From Gemmobacter sp. (GTDB taxonomy: Bacteria > Pseudomonadota > Alphaproteobacteria > Rhodobacterales > Rhodobacteraceae), in the NCBI GenBank assembly GCA_030656535.1, contig JAUSPL010000285.1, positions 1 through 6,881 on the forward strand: a stretch of 6,881 nucleotides of DNA. Direction: 5' to 3'. A program made the translations under genes and the position numbers. Below are positions 1-6,409 of the stretch, in pieces. How positions within the stretch are numbered: position 1 is the stretch's first letter; each line of letters opens with the position of its first letter. A model generated the notes under the pieces. The model saw nothing but the letters and a program-made list of their open reading frames with translations, was not told the DNA's origin and did not search any database.

Positions 1-7
1 TCCTCCT
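1..7 (-). promoter_or_regulatory. Shine-Dalgarno sequence of the gene following fabA (probably fabB)
   Basis: Read on the minus strand these bases are AGGAGGA, a near-perfect ribosome binding site starting 9 bases past the fabA stop codon. It has no use for fabA, so it almost certainly serves a gene whose start lies just outside the left edge. In many alphaproteobacteria the gene after fabA is fabB (3-oxoacyl-ACP synthase I), the partner of FabA in unsaturated fatty acid synthesis. That identity is inferred from gene order, because none of its coding sequence is present. Confidence 0.6.
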
Positions 8-15
8 GCCGCGCC

Positions 16-546
16 TCAGTTGGCGGACAGGGCGACCTTCATGTCCTTGACCAGATAAATTACTTCGCCATCCGCTTCGACACGGCCGTCGGCCACGCCC
101 ATCGTCAGACGGCGGGTCTGGATCGCCTTGGTGAAATCCACGAAATAGCGGATCAGTTTGCGGTCAGGCCGGACCATGCCGGTAAGCTTGACCTCGCCGA
201 CACCCAGCGCATACCCGCGCCCTTGCCAGCCGCGCCAACCAAGGTTGAAGCCGGTCAACTGCCAAAGGCCGTCCAGACCCAGACAGCCGGGCATGATCGG
301 GTTGCCCGGAAAGTGACAGCCAAAGAACCACAGATCCGGGCTGATGTCGAATTCAGCAACCACATGGCCTTTGCCATGTTCACCGCCATCACCGGAAATA
401 TCGGTGATACGGTCCATCATCAGCATCGGAGGCTCTGGCAGTTGGGCATTGCCGGGCCCAAACAGGTCGCCCCGCGCGCACTTCAAAAGGTCGTCCTTGT
501 CGAATGTCGTCGGATACACCGGTTTTCCGCCCCTGTTTGTCTCCAT
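16..546 (-). CDS. fabA: FabA, 3-hydroxydecanoyl-ACP dehydratase / trans-2-decenoyl-ACP isomerase
   Basis: This 176-residue cytoplasmic protein belongs to type II fatty acid synthesis. FabA dehydrates 3-hydroxyacyl-ACP and isomerises trans-2- to cis-3-decenoyl-ACP, the branch point to unsaturated fatty acids. Residues 76-80 read GCHFP and residues 86-100 read PGCLGLDGLWQLTGF. The catalytic pair is His78 and Asp92, 14 residues apart as in E. coli FabA (His70/Asp84). The length and the GCLGLD-W motif favour FabA over the shorter FabZ. The frame stays open upstream to 708, but that extension would run into irr and reads unlike the family. The ATG at 546 has AGAGG about ten bases upstream and gives a normal length. 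The gene is divergent from irr and is followed by a strong ribosome binding site at the window edge, so it is probably the first gene of a fabA-fabB transcript. Confidence 0.96.
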   Translation of the reverse strand: METNRGGKPVYPTTFDKDDLLKCARGDLFGPGNAQLPEPPMLMMDRITDISGDGGEHGKGHVVAEFDISPDLWFFGCHFPGNPIMPGCLGLDGLWQLTGFNLGWRGWQGRGYALGVGEVKLTGMVRPDRKLIRYFVDFTKAIQTRRLTMGVADGRVEADGEVIYLVKDMKVALSAN

Positions 547-686
547 CCTGATGAAACCTCTAGCACCGCCATCGACGCAAGAGCAAGGGCGGCGCTTTTG
601 CACATGATCCTGGCAAAGACCGGGCCCTGCCCACAGTTTGCCGGTTTTCCGTTGAAAGCACAGGCCCGAATGACTAATAAAGAGAC
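547..686. promoter_or_regulatory. Divergent fabA/irr control region
   Basis: These 140 bases separate two divergent start codons and must hold both promoters unless one lies inside a gene. On the plus strand a sigma70-like pair for irr is visible near the right end (separate entry). No convincing promoter for fabA could be picked out on the minus strand. Arms GGCAAA (612-617) and TTTGCC (637-642) form an inverted repeat with a 19-base loop, which is weak and may be chance. I saw no match to the Irr iron control element (TTTAGAA-type inverted repeat), so nothing here shows Irr autoregulation. Confidence 0.55.
652..680 (+). promoter_or_regulatory. Candidate irr promoter, possibly giving a leaderless mRNA
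   Basis: TTGAAA at 652-657 matches the -35 consensus at five of six positions. A 17-base spacer leads to TAATAA at 675-680, a weak -10 (three of six). The irr ATG begins at 687, six bases after the -10, which is about where transcription would start. If this promoter is used, the mRNA would begin at or next to the start codon. The bases before the ATG (AAAGAGAC) are a poor, closely spaced ribosome binding site, consistent with that reading. This is inference from consensus matching only. Confidence 0.35.
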
Positions 687-1127
687 ATGACCGATAATCT
701 TGTACCAAAGAACGATCTGGCTGGCGAACGCGGCACCGAGTGGCTTGGCCGTGCAGGCTTGCGTCCCACGCGGCAGCGTTTGGCTTTGGCGGCGCTGTTG
801 GTGGGTGATGGGCAGAACCGCCACGTCACCGCCGAAAGCCTGTTCGTGTCCAGCCGCGAGGCCGGCGAAAAGGTATCGCTTGCTACCGTGTACAACACGC
901 TCAGGGCGTTTTGCGACGCTGGCCTGATGCAAGAGATCACCGTTGATGGCGCGCGCAGCTATTTCGACACCCGGATGGACGATCATCCCCACTATTACTG
1001 GGAAGAGACGTCCGAGTTGACCGATGCGCCCGCCGAGGGCATGCGCATCCACGGATTGCCTGCCGCGCCCGCCGGGACAGAAGTGTCGCGCGTCGACGTT
1101 GTGATCAGGTTGCGCCGCACACGTTGA
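687..1127 (+). CDS. irr: Irr, Fur-family iron/heme response transcriptional regulator
   Basis: This 146-residue protein has the Fur-family layout. A winged-helix DNA-binding half (about residues 15-85) includes the motif RPTRQRLA (residues 26-33) and the recognition helix ATVYNTLRAF (66-75). A dimerisation half (about 86-145) follows. In alphaproteobacteria Irr accumulates when iron or heme is scarce and controls heme synthesis, iron uptake and iron-storage genes through ICE operators. The Irr assignment rests on the stretch DDHPHYYWEET (98-108), where an HPH replaces the HHH heme-binding motif of Bradyrhizobium Irr, and on the absence of the metal-site cysteine pairs of Fur or Zur. The only cysteine is Cys76, and there is no GCPVH-type heme regulatory motif near the N-terminus. 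It is divergent from fabA and convergent with the efflux pump gene, 5 bp separating the stops. A generic Fur/PerR-like protein is the alternative but less likely. Confidence 0.9.
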   Translation: MTDNLVPKNDLAGERGTEWLGRAGLRPTRQRLALAALLVGDGQNRHVTAESLFVSSREAGEKVSLATVYNTLRAFCDAGLMQEITVDGARSYFDTRMDDHPHYYWEETSELTDAPAEGMRIHGLPAAPAGTEVSRVDVVIRLRRTR

Positions 1128-1132
1128 TCGGC

Positions 1133-4100
1133 CTATTCCCCCGCGATTCCGGCGATCTTGCTTTCAGCATGTGACAGTTCGCGGGCCAGTCTTTCTTCTT
1201 CTTGCGCCTTGGGGGTCGTGAACCCTGCAAGCAGCAGATAAGCCACCGGCGTCAGGTACAACGTCGATACCGTGGCCAGACCCAAACCGCCAACGATGAT
1301 CCAGCCAAGCGCTTCGCGTGCTTCGGCCCCGGCACCAACCGAAAAGATCAGCGGCACACCGCCAAGCACGGTGGACGCCATCGTCATCATCACCGGACGC
1401 AGCCGGATCACCGAAGCCTCAAGGATCGAATCCCGCACGCTGCTGCCAGCGTCGCGTAACTGGTTCGCGAATTCCACGATAAGGATACCGTTCTTGGCCA
1501 TGATGCCCACAAGCAGCACCAAACCGATCTGGGAATAGACGTTCAGACTGCCCCCCGTCAGCGCCAGCGCAAACACCGCGCATGCCAGACCCAATGGAAC
1601 AGTCGCCATCACGATCACCGCCGAGACAAAGCTTTCGAACTGGGCCGACAGCACCAGAAACACGATCAGGATCGCAAAGCCAAAGGTGATCAGCAGTCCG
1701 GACGACGTTTCATTCAGCGTAGCCGCCTCGGCAAGCGGCACGATACGGCTGTCGTCGGGCAGTATTTCGGACGCCAGATCCTGCACGATCACCAACGCAT
1801 CCCCAAGGGCCAGCTGCGGGGTCAGGCCTGCGGAAATCTGGACAGATCGCAGTTGCGACTCTCGGCCCAGTTCGGGCGCAACAGCACGTTCTTCAAGCCG
1901 GACAAAGGTGGAAATTGGAACCATCTGGCCGTTGCCGGTCTGAATGAATATGCGTTCCAGATCACTGGGATCGTTCACCGGGTTGGTGGTGGACAGCATC
2001 TTGATGTCATAGCTGCGGTCTTCGATGAAAACCGTTCCGATGTTGCTGCCATCCAGCACAGCCTGCAAGGCCTCGCCCAGACCGTCGATATTCACGCCAA
2101 GATCAGACGCACGCGCCCGGTCGACCTCGATGAACAGTTGCGGCTGCGTCGTTTCATACCCAAGGCGCACTTGGCCCAACGCAGGGTTTTCCTCCATCCG
2201 GCGAACAAGTTCCGCGGCCAGAGGGCCAAGCTGGTCGTAGCTTGATCCCACCACTGCAAAGGTAAGCCCCTGCCCGGCACCGCGAATGCGCAGGCTGTTG
2301 GGCTGGATCGCAAACGCCTGAACCCCGATCACACCGCGCAGGCGACCGTTGATTTCGCCGACGATCTCTTGTTGGCTGCGCGTCCGGCTGCCCCAGTCGG
2401 CCAGCGTCACCACAACGAAACCACTGTTGGCTTGCCCGCCAGACCCTGCGATGGAAAACACGGACGTAACTTCGCCGCTGGCACGGTAGGGGTCCAGGAT
2501 GGCCTCGATTTCGGCCATCTTGCCGGTTGTATAGTCCAGCGACACGCCCTGCGGGGTAGACACCCGCAACAAGGCCACGGACCTGTCCTCGGATGGCGTA
2601 ACCTCTTGGCGGATACCACCCGCCATCATCACGGCCGTGAGGGCGAACATCGCGGCGACCAGGACCACGACCAGCGGAGCCGCCAGCGCCGCACGCAATG
2701 TTGCGGAATAGATGGCAATCAGTTTGTCGCCCAGCCAGATCATCGGGCCGCGCTTGGGTGATTGACTGGGTGCAGCAGTCAGCAGCCGGCTGGCCAGCAC
2801 GGGGCACAGCGTCAGCGCCACCACAGACGACAACAGCACTGCCATCGCAAGCGTAAACCCGAATTCGCGAAACAACCCCCCGGTCTGACCGGGCAGGAAC
2901 GACAACGGCACAAAAACTGCGGCCAGTGTTGCTGTGGTGGTGACCACGGCAAAAAACACCTCTTGGGTACCCAGAACTGCGGCGGCGCGGGCCCCCATGC
3001 CTTGCGACCGACGCCGCACGATGTTTTCCAGCACAACAATGGCGTCATCCACCACCATGCCTGTCGCCAACACCAACGCCAGCAAGGTCAGGATGTTTAT
3101 GGAGAACCCTGCAACCCAGATCGCCGCCAAAGTCCCGATCAGGGCCACCGGCATCGTGATGGCGGGAATGATCGTGGCTCGGATATCGCGCAAGAAAAGC
3201 CAGATCACCGCAATCACGATGATCACGGCAAGCCCAAGCGTAGTCACCACCTCGCTGATAGCGCCGTCGATGAAGGTTGCGTCGTCGCTGGTGACAAAGA
3301 TATCGACATCCGGGGGCAAAATGCCCTTCAGCTCCTCAACAATCGCCGTCACCGATCTGGAAATTTCCAGCGTGTTGCTTTTTGCCTGCCGAATGATGCC
3401 GATACCAATGCCGGTCGCCCCATTCGCGCGCAGCACGCTTTCGCCCGGCGACGGACCCAACGTCACTTGCGCAACGTCACCAAGCGGGATGCCATCGGCA
3501 ATCATCAGGGCCTCGAACCCTTGCGGCGTGGTGACCGCTGCCGTGGTGCGCACAAGAATGCTTTGGTTTTCTGATGACAATGCACCTGCCGGCGCGTCAA
3601 ACGACACGTTGCGCAGCGCGGTGCGGATATCGGCCAGTGTAAGCCCGCGGCTGGCCAGCTGCATCAGATCAACGTCAACCCGAAATACCTCGACCCGGTC
3701 CCCATAGACCTGCAGGTCGGCCACCCCAGTCGCCGACAGCAACCGGTCTTGCACCAGGTCCTCGACGATCCGCGTCAGATCTTGCGGCGATCGGCGGCTC
3801 GATGTGACGGCGATCCGCATGACGGCATCGGCGTTGGCGTCGGCCTTGACGATGCGGGGCTCTTCGGCACCATCGGGCAGGCTGTTGCGAATCCGGGATA
3901 TCACGTCGCGGGTATCTGTCGCCGCGATATCGATGTCGGCGTCATCCCCGAATTCCATCGTGACCCGGCTCCGCCCGAACCGTGATGTGGACGAAATCGT
4001 CTTGACCCCGGCCACCCGACCCGCGGCCCCCTCGATCGCAGCGGTAATTTCACGGTCTATCGTGTCTGGCGCAGCCCCGGCGAAGTCTGTTGTGACGGTG

Positions 4101-4270
4101 ATGACCGGGCGGTCCACATCGGGCAGTTCGCGCACCTCACCACCCAGAAGTCCCGCGATGCCGGCAATCACGATCAGAGCATTCAGCACAAACGCCAGGA
4201 TCGGGCGCCGCACGAACAACGCTGTCCCCGACATGTGCGCCTTGCTGCGGATCAGGTTGGGATTGGGCAT
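1133..4270 (-). CDS. RND efflux transporter, inner-membrane permease subunit (AcrB/MexF-type)
   Basis: This 1045-residue protein is a proton-driven pump that captures substrates in the periplasm and inner membrane and passes them to an outer-membrane channel. The layout is typical of the family: TM1 near 22-42, a large periplasmic loop to about 340, TM2-6 between 342 and 494, TM7 near 531-550, a second loop to about 856, and TM8-12 from 857 to 1014. The proton relay is intact, with Asp408-Asp409 in GMVVDDAIVVLENI, Lys926 in GIMAKNGILIVEFA, and Thr963 in LRPVMMTMAS. Both loops appear full length, so it is probably active; the hydrophobic-substrate (HAE1) class is likelier than heavy-metal export, but the substrate is unknown. 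The start at 4270 follows the upstream stop by 7 bp, and a TAGGT ribosome binding site overlaps that stop. An ATG at 4234 (MSGTALFVRRP), preceded by AAGG, is a real alternative and closer to the usual RND N-terminus. No outer-membrane factor gene follows. Confidence 0.95.
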   Translation of the reverse strand: MPNPNLIRSKAHMSGTALFVRRPILAFVLNALIVIAGIAGLLGGEVRELPDVDRPVITVTTDFAGAAPDTIDREITAAIEGAAGRVAGVKTISSTSRFGRSRVTMEFGDDADIDIAATDTRDVISRIRNSLPDGAEEPRIVKADANADAVMRIAVTSSRRSPQDLTRIVEDLVQDRLLSATGVADLQVYGDRVEVFRVDVDLMQLASRGLTLADIRTALRNVSFDAPAGALSSENQSILVRTTAAVTTPQGFEALMIADGIPLGDVAQVTLGPSPGESVLRANGATGIGIGIIRQAKSNTLEISRSVTAIVEELKGILPPDVDIFVTSDDATFIDGAISEVVTTLGLAVIIVIAVIWLFLRDIRATIIPAITMPVALIGTLAAIWVAGFSINILTLLALVLATGMVVDDAIVVLENIVRRRSQGMGARAAAVLGTQEVFFAVVTTTATLAAVFVPLSFLPGQTGGLFREFGFTLAMAVLLSSVVALTLCPVLASRLLTAAPSQSPKRGPMIWLGDKLIAIYSATLRAALAAPLVVVLVAAMFALTAVMMAGGIRQEVTPSEDRSVALLRVSTPQGVSLDYTTGKMAEIEAILDPYRASGEVTSVFSIAGSGGQANSGFVVVTLADWGSRTRSQQEIVGEINGRLRGVIGVQAFAIQPNSLRIRGAGQGLTFAVVGSSYDQLGPLAAELVRRMEENPALGQVRLGYETTQPQLFIEVDRARASDLGVNIDGLGEALQAVLDGSNIGTVFIEDRSYDIKMLSTTNPVNDPSDLERIFIQTGNGQMVPISTFVRLEERAVAPELGRESQLRSVQISAGLTPQLALGDALVIVQDLASEILPDDSRIVPLAEAATLNETSSGLLITFGFAILIVFLVLSAQFESFVSAVIVMATVPLGLACAVFALALTGGSLNVYSQIGLVLLVGIMAKNGILIVEFANQLRDAGSSVRDSILEASVIRLRPVMMTMASTVLGGVPLIFSVGAGAEAREALGWIIVGGLGLATVSTLYLTPVAYLLLAGFTTPKAQEEERLARELSHAESKIAGIAGE

Positions 4271-4276
4271 GTCGGA

Positions 4277-4280
4277 CCTA
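4277..4280 (-). promoter_or_regulatory. Ribosome binding site of the pump gene overlapping the adaptor stop codon
   Basis: On the minus strand the adaptor stop TAG forms part of TAGGT, which sits six to seven bases before the pump ATG at 4270. The overlap of stop codon and ribosome binding site suggests translational coupling of the two efflux subunits. It is the main reason for choosing 4270 over the internal ATG at 4234. Confidence 0.5.
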
Positions 4281-5477
4281 AAGCTTGGCTGGAGTGACGA
4301 CCGGGCGCGCAGCACCCGCGTCACCGGACTGACTTGTACCCTTGACCTGAACTTCGGCCCCGGGCCGCAGGGCCTGCACGCCCTCGATCACGACAAGATC
4401 GCCTGGCTGGAACGCCGCACGGACCAACACTGCATCCGCTGACCGCTGAACGATGCGAATCGGCAGACGTTGCGCCCGCCCTTCACGCACGACCCAGACG
4501 AACGCCCCTTCGGTGCCCCATTGCACCGACAGCGGGTCCACCGATGGAACAGCCTCGCCCGGCAACACGATGGTGATGGCAAACGACATCCCCGCGCGCA
4601 GACTGTCGTCGCCATTGTCCAGCCGCGCCTGAACCAGCAATGTGCGGCTGGCGGGATCAACACGGTTGTCGATGGCACTGATGGTGCCCTCAAGATCTGT
4701 CCCGGTCAACGCCAAGGGCTGCGCCTGCAACTTGTCCCCGGACTTGATCAGCCCGACCAGCCGTTCGGGAACGTGGAATTCCACCACAATAGCTGACCTG
4801 TCGTCGATCCGCGTGATTTCGGTGGCGGTGGTCACCTGCCGCCCGATTTCTGCGTTCAGGATTCCTGTCGATCCGCTGATCGGTGCCCGAATTGCCCGCC
4901 GGGCAAGGTCGAATTCCGCCTGTCGCAATTGCAGTTCGGCCTGCCGAAGCGCCAGATCGGCCTCGCGGATCTGGATATCCGCTGCCACGCCAGAGCTTTG
5001 CAGCCTTGTGATGCGGTCACTGCGGTCACGGGCATCGTCCAGCACAAGCGTCGCGCGCTCGACGGCGATGCGTTCTGCCTCGTCGTCCAGCCGGGCAATG
5101 ACCTGCCCTTTGGTGACACGTTCGCCCGAGGTCACCAAAAGATCCGCGATACGCCCCCCGACCTCGGGCAACACCGTGACGGAATGAAGCGCCTGCCCGT
5201 TGCCGATCGCGCTAAGCCGGTCATTCACCAGCCGTTCCGTCGGCGCGGCGGCAACAACTGTCGCCGCACCGGGCGCACCGGGGCCACCCCGGCCCTGCGG
5301 CGCAGCGGCGGCAGGCTGTTCTTGTGGCAAGGGAACGCCAAGCGCCTGAAGCCGGGACAGAAGGCCATAGCCTTCAAGTATCGGCCGGGATGACGGGACG
5401 TACCAGATCCAGACCATCAAGCCTGCAGCCAACACAAGAAGGCCAAGGATGCCCTGTTTCAGGATAGCCTTGAGCAT
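4278..5477 (-). CDS. Efflux RND transporter periplasmic adaptor (membrane fusion) subunit
   Basis: This 399-residue adaptor (HlyD/AcrA family) bridges the RND pump and an outer-membrane channel. One hydrophobic segment at residues 8-26 anchors it in the inner membrane. There is no lipobox cysteine, so it is membrane-anchored and not a lipoprotein like AcrA. A Pro/Ala/Gly-rich linker spans about 50-78. The biotinyl-lipoyl halves lie at about 97-131 (LPEVGGRIADLLVTSGERV) and 194-226, flanking an Arg/Glu/Ala-rich coiled-coil hairpin at about 133-192. The beta-barrel carries the family signature NRVDPASRTLLVQARLDN (271-288) and LRAGMSF (293-299), and a membrane-proximal domain runs from about 310 to 380. 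The start at 5477 is preceded by GGAG with six bases of spacing. It is the first gene of the efflux operon and is followed 7 bp later by the pump gene. The order adaptor-pump is usual for these systems. Confidence 0.95.
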   Translation of the reverse strand: MLKAILKQGILGLLVLAAGLMVWIWYVPSSRPILEGYGLLSRLQALGVPLPQEQPAAAAPQGRGGPGAPGAATVVAAAPTERLVNDRLSAIGNGQALHSVTVLPEVGGRIADLLVTSGERVTKGQVIARLDDEAERIAVERATLVLDDARDRSDRITRLQSSGVAADIQIREADLALRQAELQLRQAEFDLARRAIRAPISGSTGILNAEIGRQVTTATEITRIDDRSAIVVEFHVPERLVGLIKSGDKLQAQPLALTGTDLEGTISAIDNRVDPASRTLLVQARLDNGDDSLRAGMSFAITIVLPGEAVPSVDPLSVQWGTEGAFVWVVREGRAQRLPIRIVQRSADAVLVRAAFQPGDLVVIEGVQALRPGAEVQVKGTSQSGDAGAARPVVTPAKL

Positions 5478-5541
5478 TCAGTTCTCCGCGCGATGGTTGA
5501 AAATACGTCACCGTTGCAGACCCGCGACCGGATCTGGAACC

Positions 5542-5558
5542 ACAATTCATGTAATTGT
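5542..5558. promoter_or_regulatory. Palindrome, candidate operator for the efflux operon
   Basis: ACAATT (5542-5547) and AATTGT (5553-5558) are perfect 6-bp inverted arms around the 5-base centre CATGT. On the minus strand this palindrome overlaps the 3' end of a candidate extended -10 element and would span the expected transcription start. That is where a dimeric repressor of the TetR/AcrR or MarR type would block transcription. The symmetry is directly visible. Its use as an operator is inferred, and no regulator gene lies in the window. Confidence 0.4.
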
Positions 5559-5565
5559 TCTAGCA
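5557..5565 (-). promoter_or_regulatory. Candidate extended -10 element for the efflux operon
   Basis: Read on the minus strand the bases are TGCTAGAAC: a TGn extension followed by TAGAAC, which matches the sigma70 -10 consensus at four of six positions. No good -35 hexamer lies at the normal distance (best is TTTCCC), which is compatible with an extended -10 promoter. Transcription would begin near 5548-5551, giving a leader of roughly 70 bases before the adaptor ATG at 5477. Confidence 0.3.
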
Positions 5566-5625
5566 CCCATCCGGTGCAGGGAAAGCGTGAACGCCATGCC
5601 AGCACATAAAAGTTTCGTCATTGCA

Positions 5626-5636
5626 CCTTTCAAAGG
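5626..5636. repeat. Short palindrome CCTTT-C-AAAGG
   Basis: Perfect 5-bp arms surround a single central base. It is flanked by TTGC and GCAA that are nearly symmetric with it (axis shifted half a step), so the symmetric zone may extend over 5621-5639. It lies about 86 bases before the dehalogenase ATG and could be a second regulator site. No T-run follows, so it is not a terminator. Confidence 0.3.
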
Positions 5637-5722
5637 CAAACCACCTGCGCGCCGCACAATACATTCGCCCCCCTTTCCACCGTCGCAGCCCTGTGCCAAC
5701 CTGCCGCACGAGGAGAGACCCA

Positions 5723-6409
5723 ATGCCAGTCAGCACCTGCGTCTTTGACGCATATGGAACGTTGTTCGATGTGACCGCGGCAGCCCGTCGCGCCGCACGC
5801 GAACCCGGTCAGGAACGGCTTGCCGAAATCTGGCCCAGACTGGCCGAGGACTGGCGCCGCAAACAGCTGGAATACACCTGGCTGCGGGCGATCATGGGCG
5901 ATCACACCGACTTTCGGAACGTGACCCGTCAGGCGCTTGACTGGGCACTGGAAGCATCCGGCCTGGATGACGCAGCACTGACCTTGCGCCTTATGGCCCT
6001 TTACGACGCGCTGGACGCATTTCCCGAAGTCCCCGCAACATTGGCGGCGCTGCGTGCACGGGGGAAATCCTGCGCGATCTTGTCGAACGGATCACCTGAC
6101 ATGCTTGCGTCCGCCGTTGCATCTGCGGGAATCCACGCCCATCTGGATGCGGTCCTGTCGGTCGAGGATGTTGGCGTTTTCAAACCAGACCCGCGGGTCT
6201 ATCAACTTGTCTGCGACCGGCTTGGGGTGCGGCCCGATCAGGTCTTGTTTGTGTCTTCGAACGGGTGGGATGCCAGTGCGGCAGCCCGTTTCGGGTTTCA
6301 CACGGCTTGGGTGAACCGCGCGCATGCGCCGGTTGACCGCCTGCCCCACATCCCCGCCCATGTGTTGACCGACCTGAGCCAAATCCCTGACCTTTCGGAG
6401 CGCCTATGA
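5723..6409 (+). CDS. Haloacid dehalogenase, type II (L-2-haloacid dehalogenase family, HAD superfamily)
   Basis: This 228-residue cytoplasmic enzyme belongs to the family that hydrolyses L-2-haloacids to D-2-hydroxyacids through an aspartyl ester. The nucleophile motif is DAYGTLFD, with Asp9 and Thr13. WRRKQLEYTW (44-53) carries the substrate-binding Arg45. LSNGSPDML (120-128) carries Ser121-Asn122. FKPDPRVY (153-160) carries Lys154 and Tyr160. FVSSNGWDA (176-184) carries Ser178, Asn180 and Asp183. These correspond one for one to the known active-site residues of L-DEX YL (Asp10, Thr14, Arg41, Ser118, Lys151, Tyr157, Ser175, Asn177, Asp180), so dehalogenase chemistry is credible and a generic HAD phosphatase less so. 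The ATG at 5723 follows AGGAG by seven bases; the frame is open further upstream but has no comparable site. The stop overlaps the next start (ATGA), indicating an operon with the alpha/beta hydrolase. The natural substrate is unknown. Confidence 0.93.
   Translation: MPVSTCVFDAYGTLFDVTAAARRAAREPGQERLAEIWPRLAEDWRRKQLEYTWLRAIMGDHTDFRNVTRQALDWALEASGLDDAALTLRLMALYDALDAFPEVPATLAALRARGKSCAILSNGSPDMLASAVASAGIHAHLDAVLSVEDVGVFKPDPRVYQLVCDRLGVRPDQVLFVSSNGWDASAAARFGFHTAWVNRAHAPVDRLPHIPAHVLTDLSQIPDLSERL

Larger units (their letters stand above)
5478..5722. promoter_or_regulatory. Divergent control region between the efflux operon and the dehalogenase operon
   Basis: This 245-base gap between two divergent genes shows no credible coding sequence on either strand. 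It holds a 17-bp palindrome overlapping a candidate minus-strand promoter (5542-5562), a second short palindrome at 5626-5636, and ribosome binding sites at both ends: CTCC at 5484-5487 (GGAG for the adaptor) and AGGAG at 5711-5715 for the dehalogenase. No convincing plus-strand promoter could be chosen for the dehalogenase gene. It is AT-richer around 5541-5562 than the coding regions. Confidence 0.6.

Noticed and set aside
555..590. fabA promoter with -35 TTGCTC and -10 TAGAGG on the minus strand
   Set aside because: The -10 match is weak and coincides with the fabA ribosome binding site, leaving no room for a transcript carrying that site.
612..642. Inverted repeat GGCAAA...TTTGCC as an operator or hairpin in the fabA/irr region
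   Set aside because: Arms of 6 bp with a 19-base loop are expected by chance and no family motif matches. It is mentioned only as part of the control region.
547..686. Irr iron control element (ICE) between fabA and irr
   Set aside because: No TTTAGAA-type inverted repeat or close variant was found by eye on either strand.
547..708. N-terminal extension of FabA up to an ATG at 708
   Set aside because: The extra 54 residues overlap the irr start, do not resemble the family, and would make FabA abnormally long. The ATG at 546 has a better-placed ribosome binding site.
2762..3707. Long plus-strand frames (270 and 257 codons) opposite the RND pump gene
   Set aside because: They lie antisense to a clearly conserved pump. 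Their translations are low-complexity, rich in His/Arg/Gln or Ser/Thr, without domains or ribosome binding sites. They are what high-GC coding DNA gives on the opposite strand.
4271..4324. N-terminal extension of the RND pump into the adaptor gene
   Set aside because: The 18 extra residues overlap the adaptor coding end and are unlike RND N-termini. The ATG at 4270 has a ribosome binding site.
5621..5722. Upstream extension of the dehalogenase frame (34 codons)
   Set aside because: It is rich in Arg/Pro/His with no family resemblance, while the ATG at 5723 has AGGAG at ideal spacing and starts just before the nucleophile motif.
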